Of a stretch of DNA of 64,000 nt, positions 22,734-33,312 are shown piece after piece. The notes under the pieces were generated by a model. It saw nothing but the letters and a program-made list of their open reading frames with translations, was not told the DNA's origin and did not search any database. The DNA is taken from the NCBI GenBank assembly GCA_030077755.1, contig JAQJZZ010000001.1, positions 1 to 64,000 of the forward strand, read 5' to 3'. Within the stretch, counting starts at the first letter, position 1. Each line of letters begins with the position of its first letter. The DNA comes from Filosporella fistucella (lineage: Eukaryota; Ascomycota; Leotiomycetes; Helotiales). Made by a program: the position numbers and the translations under genes.

Positions 22734-23621
22734 GTTACGGTGGAAAAATGATTCCGGATTTCAAAGAATAAACACCTCGATCTAGAAGTCTTTCTTTGGA
22801 GCTTATGCAGAAAAGAGATGATGAGAACAAATGGTGCTATATCTAGATGACCTGCACAGTGAGACTATCGTGATTGAGTGAAGAAGTCTGCAAACTATGG
22901 GTGTAATATCTTACTACCCCATCACAATCTCATCACGGTCGACTGGCTGTGTTTGTGGAATTACCATTTCCAGAGCCAACAGCGTCAGGCCGGAAGGCCA
23001 GGAAACAGCGCTGCGGATGCTGTTATAGGTACAGTTTACCCCGCACTTGCCCCTCATCCGCCCTAACACCACTGAACTCATGCGCACTACAGTGTATGCC
23101 ATTGAACCTTGACCGATGCTCAGGCTGACATGCCCTATAGATAGATCACCAAGTGGAAACGATGAACAGCAGGCTGTTTGGGTACTATTCAGGTAGGACG
23201 CGACGCATTGCTTCTCTCAGAAGTCTCAAATTCTTGCTTTCCAACAGTCCAGGCTGCTATTGTTTCACATTCCGAAGCCCCATATTGTAAGTATAGCTCC
23301 CCGACGAGCTATCGCTATCGCTGAAGGCTTGTCTCATATAATTTTGGTCATTCGGCCAGATCCGAGCCCGCCGGTCAAATACCAGCCGCAATGTCTCCGA
23401 CGATATATATAAGGCTGAGCTTGCCGCAAGGTGTTATTTTGAAGCCAGATACCCGTATCATCGAGTCAACCAGAGCTAACATAATTCTAGAATAGGATTT
23501 CAACCTTGTGTAAGCGTCGATCAGGTTCGACCTTTGTTTGTGCCAGTTCCCGATCTCAGAATATCTAAATTGTGATATTTTGAATCGCATCTTCAGGCTA
23601 CGCTAAGCTCTGACGCTGATC
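22734..23621. other. intergenic region
   Basis: About 0.9 kb ahead of the MDR oxidoreductase. It contains a strong TATA-like element (listed separately) but no recognised gene. Confidence 0.5.
23404..23413 (+). promoter_or_regulatory. TATA-like element of the MDR oxidoreductase
   Basis: TATATATAAG lies about 210 bp before the start codon. The distance implies a longish 5' leader, possibly with an upstream intron. Confidence 0.4.
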
Positions 23622-24757
23622 ATGAAAGCCTGGATACACACAAAAGCTGGTGTCCCGTCAGACGTTCTGTCTCTGACAGCGGATTTACCTACGCCTCAAG
23701 ATGTCGGTCCCAACGAGGTGTTGATCAAGATCAATTATGCAGCTCTAAATCCAGGAGCATCCCTCATGATCCACATCGTACCTTTTTTATTCCGAACCAA
23801 GCCATCTATTCCAGACATAGACTTCTCAGGCACTATCACAAAAGTCGGTAACGGTGTATCAATAGACCGACAGTTGACAGTTGGTACAGCAGTATTTGGC
23901 TCAATCCCAGTCTCGCTTCATGTCGGGAAAGGGAGTGGATCGATGGCTGAATATGTAGTCATCCCAGCTGAAAATGTCTGTATCAAACCCGATAATGTAC
24001 CGTATGATCAAGCAGCTGGCTTGGGCATTGCTGGATGTACCGCGATTGCATTCTTGGATATTGCAAAATTGAAAGAGGGTGACAAAGTACTGGTCAACGG
24101 CGCAAGTGGTGGTTGTGGAATTTTGATGGTACAAATGGCGAAAATTGCTGTGGGACCTTCAGGAAAGGTCGTGGGTATCTGCTCAGGGAGGAATGCAGAG
24201 ATGGTCAGAGGCCTAGGTGCAGATGAAGTAAGTCATGAGAATTTAGAATGTAACAAAGCTTACGCTGCCAGATTATAGACTACCAGAAGCATAGCTCGAT
24301 ACCCGCCTATCTCAAAGATGTGTTTGGTAATGATCAGTTCGATGTCATCGTCGATGCAATCGGCGTACAGGAAATATTCAACGGCTGTGCAGACTATCTA
24401 AAGCCAGGAAAGACTTACATTAGTGTCGGAGCTGCTGCAAAAAATAATACTGTGTATGAGTTATTATGCGCAGTGAAGAGAATGATCGGAAATTTTCTAT
24501 GGCCACGGATCTTGGGCGGTGTTAACAGAACTTATTCGCAGCTTGCTGTGACTGCCAATTTGAAAGATATGGAAAGGTTGGCGAAAATGGCTGCTGAAGG
24601 GAAACTGAAAATCCCGATTGATTCGTCTTGGGAGATGGAAGAGGCCCTAAAGGTAAAAATCCCTTGACTAGTTGATCAATGCTAACGAACTACACAGGCG
24701 TATGAGAAAATGTTGAGCAAACGGGCCAGAGGAAAGATAGTAGTGAAGATTTCCTGA
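23622..24757 (+). CDS. MDR-family oxidoreductase (quinone reductase/enoyl reductase-like)
   Basis: Three exons (23622-24227, 24272-24652, 24698-24757) give 348 aa. The N-terminal GroES-like domain shows NEVLIKINYAALNP and DFSGTITKVG; the Rossmann domain has VLVNGASGGCGILMVQMAK and KVVGICSGRNAEMVRGLGAD. The structural and catalytic zinc cysteines of classical alcohol dehydrogenases are absent, so it should be a zinc-independent NADPH enzyme of the quinone-oxidoreductase/enoyl-reductase type. The last 20-residue exon (AYEKMLSKRARGKIVVKIS) is the standard C-terminal strand of this fold and supports the final intron. Substrate unknown. Confidence 0.92.
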
Positions 24758-25090
24758 GTGATTAAGACTGCCCAATTAGCCATGGGCATCTACCTCGAGT
24801 GATGGAGGATTATTTGTGGGCCTCCAGAATGTGCAGCCAATAGTTGCCCTAAAATCAGTACCACCTCGCAGCGTCGCAGGAGGCTGCGACTTTTTTTCCT
24901 AAACTTGGTGTTGTGTTTTCATATTTGTGTTTAGTACGCTCGGACAGCCGTGGGCATTTGTCATAAAGTTCTAGCACGAATTTTGAGTTTCTCGATCTCT
25001 CCCTTCCGAGATTTCCTGTCACAACCTTCTGAGATGTGTTTCAGGCAATAGTGCCATTTCCCTGTATCGAATCTTATTCTTACAAATCTA
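24758..25090. other. convergent intergenic region
   Basis: 3' flanks of two convergent genes; nothing else seen. Confidence 0.5.
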
Positions 25091-26614
25091 TCACCTGGAC
25101 TTCTGATACTCGTCAAACCAGCTTCCGCCCTTTTTTATCCCATCATTCCACTTTGAAACTTCATCGTCAACCTCCACTCTCTCACCCTGATAGTCTCCAT
25201 AGTTCTCCTCGTCATCAGATACTTCTCCGATCTCCTCAATAACAAATGAAGTTCCACTCGCAGGTCCGAAGCCGTAAGGAAACCATTTTGCAGCAGCTGC
25301 TTTTCGAGCTTCTTTCGCAGCTACCACATCGGCTGGAAAGACCTCTTGCTTCACTAACTTTGGGTGTTCTTTCTTTGGTTTCCATCGTATTGAATCGATG
25401 GGGAGGTTATTCAATTGTTCCTTTGCGAACTCAGGACCAAAATCGAAGTGGATAACGTAGCAGGGAATTATTTGTCGTTTGTCGAACACAATGTATTCTA
25501 ATTTCGATGGAGACACATGCGAGTGTGCTGTGTCTTCTGCGACACCTGTGGTGCGCAAAGTCTCTTCCCTGGTAACGGAAAGTGAAAGACCCATGAGGGT
25601 TGCGCAAACTATCAATCGAAGGCCTGGAATATCTTCTGGTCTAGTTCGTGTATCTTGCCCACTACGAGTATATGAAAGGGCATAACTTGGGTCAGGAGAC
25701 GAGTAGACTCCAATACCAAATGTAGCCCCACATCTTATGCCAACAAGCTCATCACCTGCTTTATGACCTGGAATCACGAAACCATGTCTAATGATCGAGG
25801 AGACGACACGTCTCTGTGTGCCATGGTATGTCACATGTGGCTTGCACAATTCTCTTGCGAGGTCCAACTTGGAAAAACCTCCTGGTATTGTCTTCTGGCC
25901 CACACAAGAACGCAGCTTCTGATGGGGCTGGTTCATTAGATCGTCAAACATTTCAGCTTGTCGATGACGAAAACCAGAGACCAGATCTGAACGGAACACT
26001 GGTTCCACATGGAGAATTCGATAACCCTGTGGAAAGGCTTTGCATATATCTTTGATTGAGGTGCCCAACAGATCATCTCCAGACTCATCGATCGTATCGA
26101 TATCCGCTCCAACAGCATTTGCTTGCAGGTCGTCAAATGCTGTAGTTTCGTTGATTGATTTCAAGTCCCAACCTTTCCGTATACCTTTCGCTACGAGATC
26201 TTGTCCAGTCTTTCTCTTCCAACTATCCACAAAAATAACCGCCTCCTCAAGGAGTCGAAGTATGATTATTGCAAATCCTGTCATGTCATGTCTCGTTTCG
26301 AGTCGGGTTCCGAGGATATGAATCAGACGATGTCGCAATGGATCGAGGTACGAGCGTGGGAGAGACCATGATGTAACTCGAGTTTTGACGGGATTTATGC
26401 CATCGTGAAGGACATCAACTATCAGATCTTCGAAATCAAAGGACCAACCATCTTCGGTGCAATTCCACTCTTTTACTTGCTTTGGGAAGTGTTTCTCAAG
26501 TAACCCATTGAATTCTTCCGCCTCTTTGCAACGTAAGTCTACAAAGTCTCGTGTGGTGCAAGTCCACAGTGGGTGATAGACGTAATCTTCGTCGGTGTAA
26601 TATTGTATCTTCAT
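25091..26614 (-). CDS. protein with PARP-like ADP-ribosyltransferase domain
   Basis: A single-exon gene of 507 aa starting at ATG 26614. The first ~240 residues are unlike anything I can name. From about 255 the sequence follows the PARP-type fold: VTYHGTQRRVVSSIIRHGF (His264), GATFGIGVYSSPDPSYALSY (Tyr304) and SKLEYIVFDKRQIIPCYVIH (Glu373), which together give an H-Y-E triad in the expected order and spacing. The C-terminal ~80 residues are charged and acidic (DDEENYGDYQGERVEVDDE). If active it would transfer ADP-ribose from NAD; the Glu would allow polymer formation, but many such fungal proteins may be mono-transferases. No signal peptide, zinc finger or WGR domain is visible. Confidence 0.8.
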   Translation of the reverse strand: MKIQYYTDEDYVYHPLWTCTTRDFVDLRCKEAEEFNGLLEKHFPKQVKEWNCTEDGWSFDFEDLIVDVLHDGINPVKTRVTSWSLPRSYLDPLRHRLIHILGTRLETRHDMTGFAIIILRLLEEAVIFVDSWKRKTGQDLVAKGIRKGWDLKSINETTAFDDLQANAVGADIDTIDESGDDLLGTSIKDICKAFPQGYRILHVEPVFRSDLVSGFRHRQAEMFDDLMNQPHQKLRSCVGQKTIPGGFSKLDLARELCKPHVTYHGTQRRVVSSIIRHGFVIPGHKAGDELVGIRCGATFGIGVYSSPDPSYALSYTRSGQDTRTRPEDIPGLRLIVCATLMGLSLSVTREETLRTTGVAEDTAHSHVSPSKLEYIVFDKRQIIPCYVIHFDFGPEFAKEQLNNLPIDSIRWKPKKEHPKLVKQEVFPADVVAAKEARKAAAAKWFPYGFGPASGTSFVIEEIGEVSDDEENYGDYQGERVEVDDEVSKWNDGIKKGGSWFDEYQKSR

Positions 26615-28244
26615 TTTAGCCGTCGTGGCGGAAATGTCTCCAAATTAGATGCAGGAAGTGCGCATCTTTTGAACTCATCACAAAGGAGCACTTCTTAAGT
26701 TGGATGACCTTGATTTGAGTTTGTGCGAGAGAGAAAAAGCTGAGGTTTCAAGTTACTTTAGAATAAAAGGGTTGAAGGTCGTTTGCCTGGGTCACGGGGT
26801 AAAGCGGCGTGAGTCATGAGGGATATCACCCCAAAAATCAGAGCGTAGGCATTCGAGGCTGACACAAAGAATGTTATGAATGGACAACTTGTTGATTCAC
26901 ACTTCGCTAGAGATTGAATCTTGCTGAGAGAAATGCAGTGTTTCACAATCTCTTCACATTCAAGCTGATAGAGTCTAGCTCTATAATATAAATTGATGCA
27001 TGGAATTGAATTCAATGAAATTTGAAATTTCATCAGACATGACTTAGTTCATGTGGCATTGAGATATAGCTAGTAGAACAAGGAGTCAATTGATATCGTA
27101 TCGGTCCAGCATGAGAATCATAAATACTCGTTGCGATGGTATTTTGCTTACACGAGCGTGAGCGAAAAAAGAAGAAAAAGGAAGCCCCATGTGAATGATC
27201 AGGGACAGGAACAGAAACTTTGCAGATATTCAAAATTGCTCAATGTAACCATAAAAGATCGCAGAGGGAACCTTCTTCGATATAAAAAATGCGACTTATA
27301 CATGCCGAAAGGATTTCCCTAGTGTAGAATTATTCTCGAATGTGCTCCAACATCTGGTTCACTCTAGTAACAAGGATACATACTGCGAATTCTGTGACAA
27401 TAGCAAAAATAGAATCGCTAGAAAATGATCAAAAATGTATTACTCGACTTCGAAAGCAAAATGACACTCTAAGCTTGGTCTCCTTCCACGTCTAATTATT
27501 AGTATTATTCACTAGAAACGTTAATCAGGGTATTAAGTTAGTATTCTAAGTTCAGTTTATCTTTAGAATTGTAAACAACCTTTAAGCGGGTGTAATTTCT
27601 TCCGAGCTGGGGGGTTTCTATTGCGGATTTTAGTGGTGGTGAAGCGATTTGTGTGCTCTACGTATGGATTGTAGATTATGAGGATTTGGACAAACTCTCA
27701 CCGTGAGCACCGCCACCGATGCCCAGCTGGTATTCAACCGAAAGCTACGAGAATCTTGAGGAATCAATTGGTTAGTGTGCTAGAGTGACATTCTCCTTTG
27801 AAGGCGGAGCTATACGTGTACCTGTACTATGACGCCTTCCCGCTTGTTGACATGGCTTAGATACTTGGCCATTGTTGATCAGCATGAGTTGCATCCCGAA
27901 CCCGAGTAATCGCTTTTGAGCTTCTTGAAAAAACAACATTATCGATCTAGACCCCATTGAAAGATGCATCCTTGCCTTTCAGAGACGACTCTGTACCATA
28001 GGACAGCTATAGCAACGCTTGGCACTGTTCAAGGCTTACTCCAGCTAACTCCAGCTGAAATGATATCCAATATTACGGATGCATCAATGGTTGCTGACCC
28101 TCTCTTTCTGCTATGAATTCGGCTAGTAAGCTGATTGTTATATATCAACCCCAAAGGGATTCCCCGTTTCAAGAATATTAATCTCACAGTTCCTGCGAAA
28201 TCTAAATCAAGTTTCCATTAACCTCTTCAACTTTTATATTAAGG
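26615..28244. other. long intergenic region without recognised gene
   Basis: About 1.6 kb, moderately AT-rich from 27300 to 27600. Only short frames. A ~30 bp stretch at 27823-27853 resembles one at 29214-29244 (see findings). A TATATCA element near 28140 may serve the next gene. Confidence 0.45.
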
Positions 28245-28844
28245 ATGAGTGGTCTTCTCTCAGTTCTTCTCACTGGCTCCACCGGCTCAAACTTCCCGCT
28301 CTCAAATTCTTCCAACAGAACATACTCCCTTCGTCCCGATCCGAAACAGTCGACACTGACGACTGTCCACCTCCCCAATGCATCGCCAAACGCATATCCA
28401 ATTTACTCTGTAACAGTCAACCCCGATACGAAACCCAATATCCTATTCTTCCACGGATCCAATGATCCCAGAAATGTCATCGGAGAAGGAATTCTGCATT
28501 CATCCAAAGCAGAACTTTCTCTTCATCAACGTCCCTTCAGCATGAAGAAAAGTTCTCTAAGCGGCACATTCTCATTCGAGTATCCACCAACTGGAACTTT
28601 AAAATGGAAAGTGGATGACTTAGCGGGCAGTCCTCGAGAACTAAAGGACGCCTCGGGCACGAAATTGGCGAAGATCAAAAGTGTAGGATTTGCAGGGTAT
28701 AAAGGGAAGGAGTTGCAGATTTTGGTTCCGTGCGACGATGCATTTGCTGAGATGGTTGTGATGTCTGCATTGGCAGCTAGATCGATTGCCCATGAAGAGA
28801 TCAAGCTTGCTGGAGAAATTATTAGTGCGGTTGTGGGAGCTTGA
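28245..28844 (+). CDS. conserved-looking hypothetical protein
   Basis: Intronless 199 aa frame with a good ATG and a TATATCA element about 100 bp upstream. It alternates short hydrophobic strands and turns (TYSLRPDP; NILFFHGSNDP; SGTFSFEYPPTGTLKWKVDD; KSVGFAGYKGKELQILVP) and ends in a helix (AEMVVMSALAARSIAHEEIK). This looks like a single beta-rich domain of the tubby/LURP-one-like kind, but I do not recognise the family with certainty. No signal peptide; the N-terminal MSGLLSVLLTGSTGS is only mildly hydrophobic. Function unknown. Confidence 0.75.
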   Translation: MSGLLSVLLTGSTGSNFPLSNSSNRTYSLRPDPKQSTLTTVHLPNASPNAYPIYSVTVNPDTKPNILFFHGSNDPRNVIGEGILHSSKAELSLHQRPFSMKKSSLSGTFSFEYPPTGTLKWKVDDLAGSPRELKDASGTKLAKIKSVGFAGYKGKELQILVPCDDAFAEMVVMSALAARSIAHEEIKLAGEIISAVVGA

Positions 28845-29770
28845 TGATAAAAGTAGTCTTTGTACCCTATTTTCGACTCCAAACTTGCGCTATTTTTATC
28901 TAGGTTTGTGGGATATCCAGCGATTCCACAAGATACCAAATGATAAGCTTGAAGTTACTCTTAGTATACTGAAAATTGTACACTGACTTAAGATACCTTG
29001 AATATATTTTCCCAAGAGTAATTTGTCCACATCCATCAATCATATTCGTCACATGATCCTTTCCAAACACTTACTGACCTTGAGATATCTAATCCTCGTT
29101 CCATACTAAGTGGACCTAATTGAAAATTTTGAAGTTGCTCCATAATCGTTTTGTTGTTCGTTATTGTCTTCCAAATTTTAGTTGACCAATGTTCGCGGAG
29201 TGCCAAGGTCGAGAATATACGCGTATCTGCACTATGACGCTCTCCACGAATGAGGCACAGCCGCAGGTGTACATGTAAGCTTTCTTAATGGTTACGCCCG
29301 AGATACACACCAACGGCAAACGGTCACAATTCACTTTCTCCTTCAACCGTTCAGCTGTGCTATGGGTCGTTACATGCTGTTTACAGTCACATTTGATTGC
29401 AGTTGTGTATGAATGGTTTTGGGAACATGATAAATGAAAAGTGTATGGTGGTTGAATATCGCCCCACGAAAGTTACTCGAATACAAGTTTCAGAGGAGTA
29501 GCCGCAGTGTTGATTGCCCAAATAGACTACATCCGACGACGTAATAGGGAGACACTAACCACCTTCCTCCGGGTCAATCAGCCTCAGCTAGGGCTGGGCC
29601 GCTGTCGCCTAGAGGACAACTCCTCCTGCTGCCAATACGCGCATCTAAAGGCATTCGGGTTGAAAGCAAAGTAGATCCATAGCAACGTCATGAAAGTTCT
29701 AAGTATATAATAAATCTCCAAATGTGAAAAACGTCGTTTCAATTTTCAAATCATCCTCTCAAACCTGAAA
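28845..29770. other. intergenic region without recognised gene
   Basis: About 0.9 kb. Contains the partner of the ~30 bp repeat and a TATA element for the next gene. Confidence 0.45.
29704..29710 (+). promoter_or_regulatory. TATA box of the TAP-like hydrolase
   Basis: TATATAA about 60 bp before the start codon. Confidence 0.45.
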
Positions 29771-31586
29771 ATGCGTTCAGTCCACCTTCTTCTCACTGCT
29801 CTTCCTAACGTCTTAGCATTAACATCAGCAACTCCTGTCCTTACCAGACAGACGAACGACACCCAAAATGGGGGCATCCAGTGGGGTCCTTGTAAAGCCA
29901 AGTGGAATGTATCTGCGCCTATCGACTGTGCGAACCTGACAGTTCCCTTGGATTATACAAACCCATCCAGCAACCAAACTCTAGTTCTGGATATCTTGAG
30001 GTTGCCCGCATCAAAACAGCCAGCGAAGGGCAGTATATTTTTCAATACAGGCGGTCCTGGTGCTAGTGGAGTCCAAGATTTAGGTTTCATTGGAGCGAAT
30101 CTGCTTGGGTACGTGTTTGTGTTGATTGGGAATTTAATGCTGATGAGTCCCCAGGTTCACTGGTGGTGAGCACGACATTTTAAACATCGTCCCAAGGTAA
30201 CCAAAACATCGAGTGATGCCCAATGACCCACTGACGAAATGAAATAGAGGAACTGGAGATACGCTGCCATTCAATTGCTTTGCGAGTGACGCCGAGGCGA
30301 CAATCTACAACCTCCAGTTCCCATCACCTTCTGGCGAGGAATCCAATGTTGCATTGGGAAACCTTTGGGCTACCGCAAAAGTATTCTCGGATACCTGCTA
30401 TCGAAATGCTAATGCGACTGGAAGTTACGTTGGTACCGTCTTTACTGCTAGAGATATTATGAGTGTTGTCGATGCTCTCGGTGAAGATGGGTTGATAAGA
30501 TACTATGGTGAGTATGAATGGGCGGAGCATTGGAATTATATGCTGACGTAGCAGGAATCTCGTACGGAACCACGCTCGGAGCGACTCTTGCTGCTTTATT
30601 CCCGGATCGACTTGACAAAGTTGTTCTCGATGGTGTTGTGAACTCGCATGAGTATTTTAAAGTGATGTACGATGCTCAATCCTCGCAGAATCATCGTATT
30701 GACCAAATTTGATCAGTGACCAAGAACTCTTTGCAAGCACCGATGATGTTTTCCACGGCTTTTGCGCAGGCTGCGTCGCTGCGCGAGAGAACTGCTCACT
30801 TGCTCAAAATTTCACAGCTTACCAGCTGGAAGAGACTCTGTATGGCTTATTTGAGACTCTGAAGTATAACCCTATACCAGTTTCCTCCGCAAGTGGAAGC
30901 ATTTTGGTGGACTATACGCTCGTCAAAAGCATAATACTCAACCAGCTCTATTACCCACAAAGCTGGCCAGATCTTGCATATATTCTTGCGCTTGTTTTAT
31001 CAGGCAATACAACTGCCTTAGCCAATTTGGCCAGTGCATCTAGCGGAGCTGCACCACCTCCACCATATTCCACTTCACTCTTCGGTATCAAATGCGGGGA
31101 CAGGATTCCAAGATACGACAGCCTTGGACAGATTCTACCCGAAATCATTAGCCGACATCAACGAAGTCGATTTGGGGATCAAGCGGATTTTCAGCCAATA
31201 TATTGTGGACGTTGGCAGATGAAAGCCAAGGAGACATACAATGGTGATTTTCAAGTCAAGACTCGGAACCCAATTCTCTTCATTGGAAACACGTACGACC
31301 CTGTTACCCCATTGGTCTCAGCGCGGAACATGAGCTCAGGATTCGATGGAAGCGTGGTGCTTCAGCATGATGGATACGGTGTAAGTGTTCTACTCAACTA
31401 CACAGACAGTACTGATCCTCGAAGCATTGCGCTCTACTTACTCAGGCGTCCGCATGCACAGCTAGCGCATCAAGAGCATACTTTTCCAATGGCACTTTGC
31501 CAACCCCAGGAACAATATGCGACGTCGAAGTACCACTATTTTCGGGTGAAACTGGTTGGGAAGAGGTGTTTTCACAGTTCAATTAG
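29771..31586 (+). CDS. secreted TAP-like serine hydrolase/peptidase (alpha/beta fold)
   Basis: Six exons (29771-30108, 30155-30196, 30248-30507, 30555-30666, 30717-31380, 31425-31586) give 525 aa with a signal peptide. INTERPRO-type landmarks by eye: FFNTGGPGASG (oxyanion region), nucleophile Ser216 in GISYGTT, Asp445 in GNTYDPVTPL and His473 in DGYGHCA. The last acceptor at 31423/31424 was preferred over a stronger-looking one at 31444/31445 because only the former keeps the catalytic His. The TAP C-terminal domain with CTASASRAYFSNGTLP is present. Family members cleave peptides near the N-terminus or hydrolyse esters. Several sequons fit secretion. The fourth intron removes an in-frame stop. 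Confidence 0.9.
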
Positions 31587-32038
31587 GCTTCTAATAGATC
31601 GATTATATCTCTCTATAACTCTTTTCAATTTTCTTTGACGAATTACATAGTAGGCGTGATCTCACTTACCACCTTGTGCTCCAGGTTTTTTGGAGTGGGA
31701 AAATGGTAGCTCTTGTGAGATGGCAAGATTCTTCCTGTGGCTCGCTATGCCACCAAGTCTGAATACGGGAGAAGCAAAGGAATGTGTCTTTCGCAGCCAG
31801 ATATGATATTGAAGGCAATGAAAGAACATTAATTCGGAGAGCAATCTGTCGGACGCCGAAGACGGCGAACACATCGATCACACCTATGTGGCTTTTGAAC
31901 ATTATGACAAGTCGAATTTCTAAAGAAAAAATATGAAGAGGCATGTGTATACATAGCTGAGGCGAGAAGCTGAACTTCTAGTCTATCTGTCGAAGGAAGG
32001 AGTAGAACTGATGTGCGATCATGAAAACAAATAGCGAT
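31587..32038. other. convergent intergenic region
   Basis: 3' flanks of convergent genes; nothing recognised. Confidence 0.5.
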
Positions 32039-33312
32039 TTATCCAAACGGTGGAAACCCGACTTGCTGTCGTGCCCAATCTATGCCTTCTCGCCATTTTG
32101 GCATACTCGCAATCTCAGGATATAATTGATGCAACGCTGCAGATACTTCCAAGACCAAATTACTCCCAACAGATCTCGCCCAGAACGCTATATGATCAGC
32201 TCTATCAAGTAACACCGCCCAATGTATCAGGATGAATAAGGCGGTAGGTTCTAATTCTGCAATGGCTGTGCTGAACTCTGGTCCTGCATATGACGGAAAG
32301 GCAAAACAAAAGCCTTGGATGGCATCTCTGGCGTCTTCGACATAACATGTGTAGAGGTGGGTGATTACAACTCGATACAAATCGGTTCTGCTGCGGTCTG
32401 ATTGGCTGACCAAGTGGTTCTCCGACTTTGAGGTGATGCCATTTTCAACCACTGTGGCTAACCTCCCCAAAGCTGCATTAGAAGACGGGTCTAATTCCGG
32501 TGGAGGTTCTCGAATCAATTTGGCTGATTGTATTATGGCCGCTGCAAAAGGGCCGTCCATCATCCACTCAGCATATCGAAAGAAAAATGATGTGGAGCCA
32601 ATGACCAGCTCAAAGAGCACCGGTATGCGACCAAGTAAACTTTGTTGCTGATCTCCCGGGGAACACTGGGCTATCCCCATATTCATTGACATTGCCATAA
32701 AAGAGAAGAGGAATATTCCATGTATATTCTCATTCGTGATATTGCTGAGCTGCGCGCGGAATTGCGAACTTGCTGTATCGTAGTATTCCATTGCCAGCCT
32801 GGAGTATCTCGCCTTATTTGCTGCGGGAGCTTCACACATCGCAACGTCTAGAGCTGAAAGAGCCAATATGCCATGCAAGAGGAAGTCGAGTTTGAGACTT
32901 TCCCGTGGGAAGTCTACTTGGAGATAGTGGTGTTCTTCGGTTGTACTGCAGAACGCTTTGTATGTCGATATTGCCCATCGATGCATGAGCTCGAGTTCTA
33001 GCAGACGTCGAGAATTGCAAGGGAAGTCGAGGATTGGTGGGGTAGGACTCGAGCTGGATGAACTCGAGGTGATGTCTGAGATAGTAGGAATGCGAGCAGT
33101 GCGTGTCTTGCTTGTATATGTACATGTACTTGTGGTCTCTCGGACTACACAATTCGCACACGGCGGGCCCTGTTCATCACACTTCACCGAGAGTTAGACT
33201 GCAAACATAGGGCTGATAGTCGTTTGGAACGGTTATCACCTACCTTGACATGTCTTTTCTTGCAGTTTAGACATCCTCTCCTAGATTTGTTATGGGACTT
33301 TCGTTTCTGCAT
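32039..33312 (-). CDS. Zn2Cys6 transcription factor
   Basis: Two exons (33312-33244 and 33181-32039) give 403 aa. The binuclear zinc cluster is split by the intron: RRGCLNCKKRHVK ends exon 1 and CDEQGPPCANC begins exon 2, so the six ligands are Cys14, Cys17, Cys24, Cys31, Cys34 and Cys43. A Ser-rich linker follows, then a helical fungal-type regulatory region (LLELELMHRWAISTYKAF; LLHGILALSALDVAMCE). An intron inside the zinc cluster is common in this class. Target genes are unknown; the adjacent secreted hydrolase is a possible one but nothing in the sequence proves it. Confidence 0.93.
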
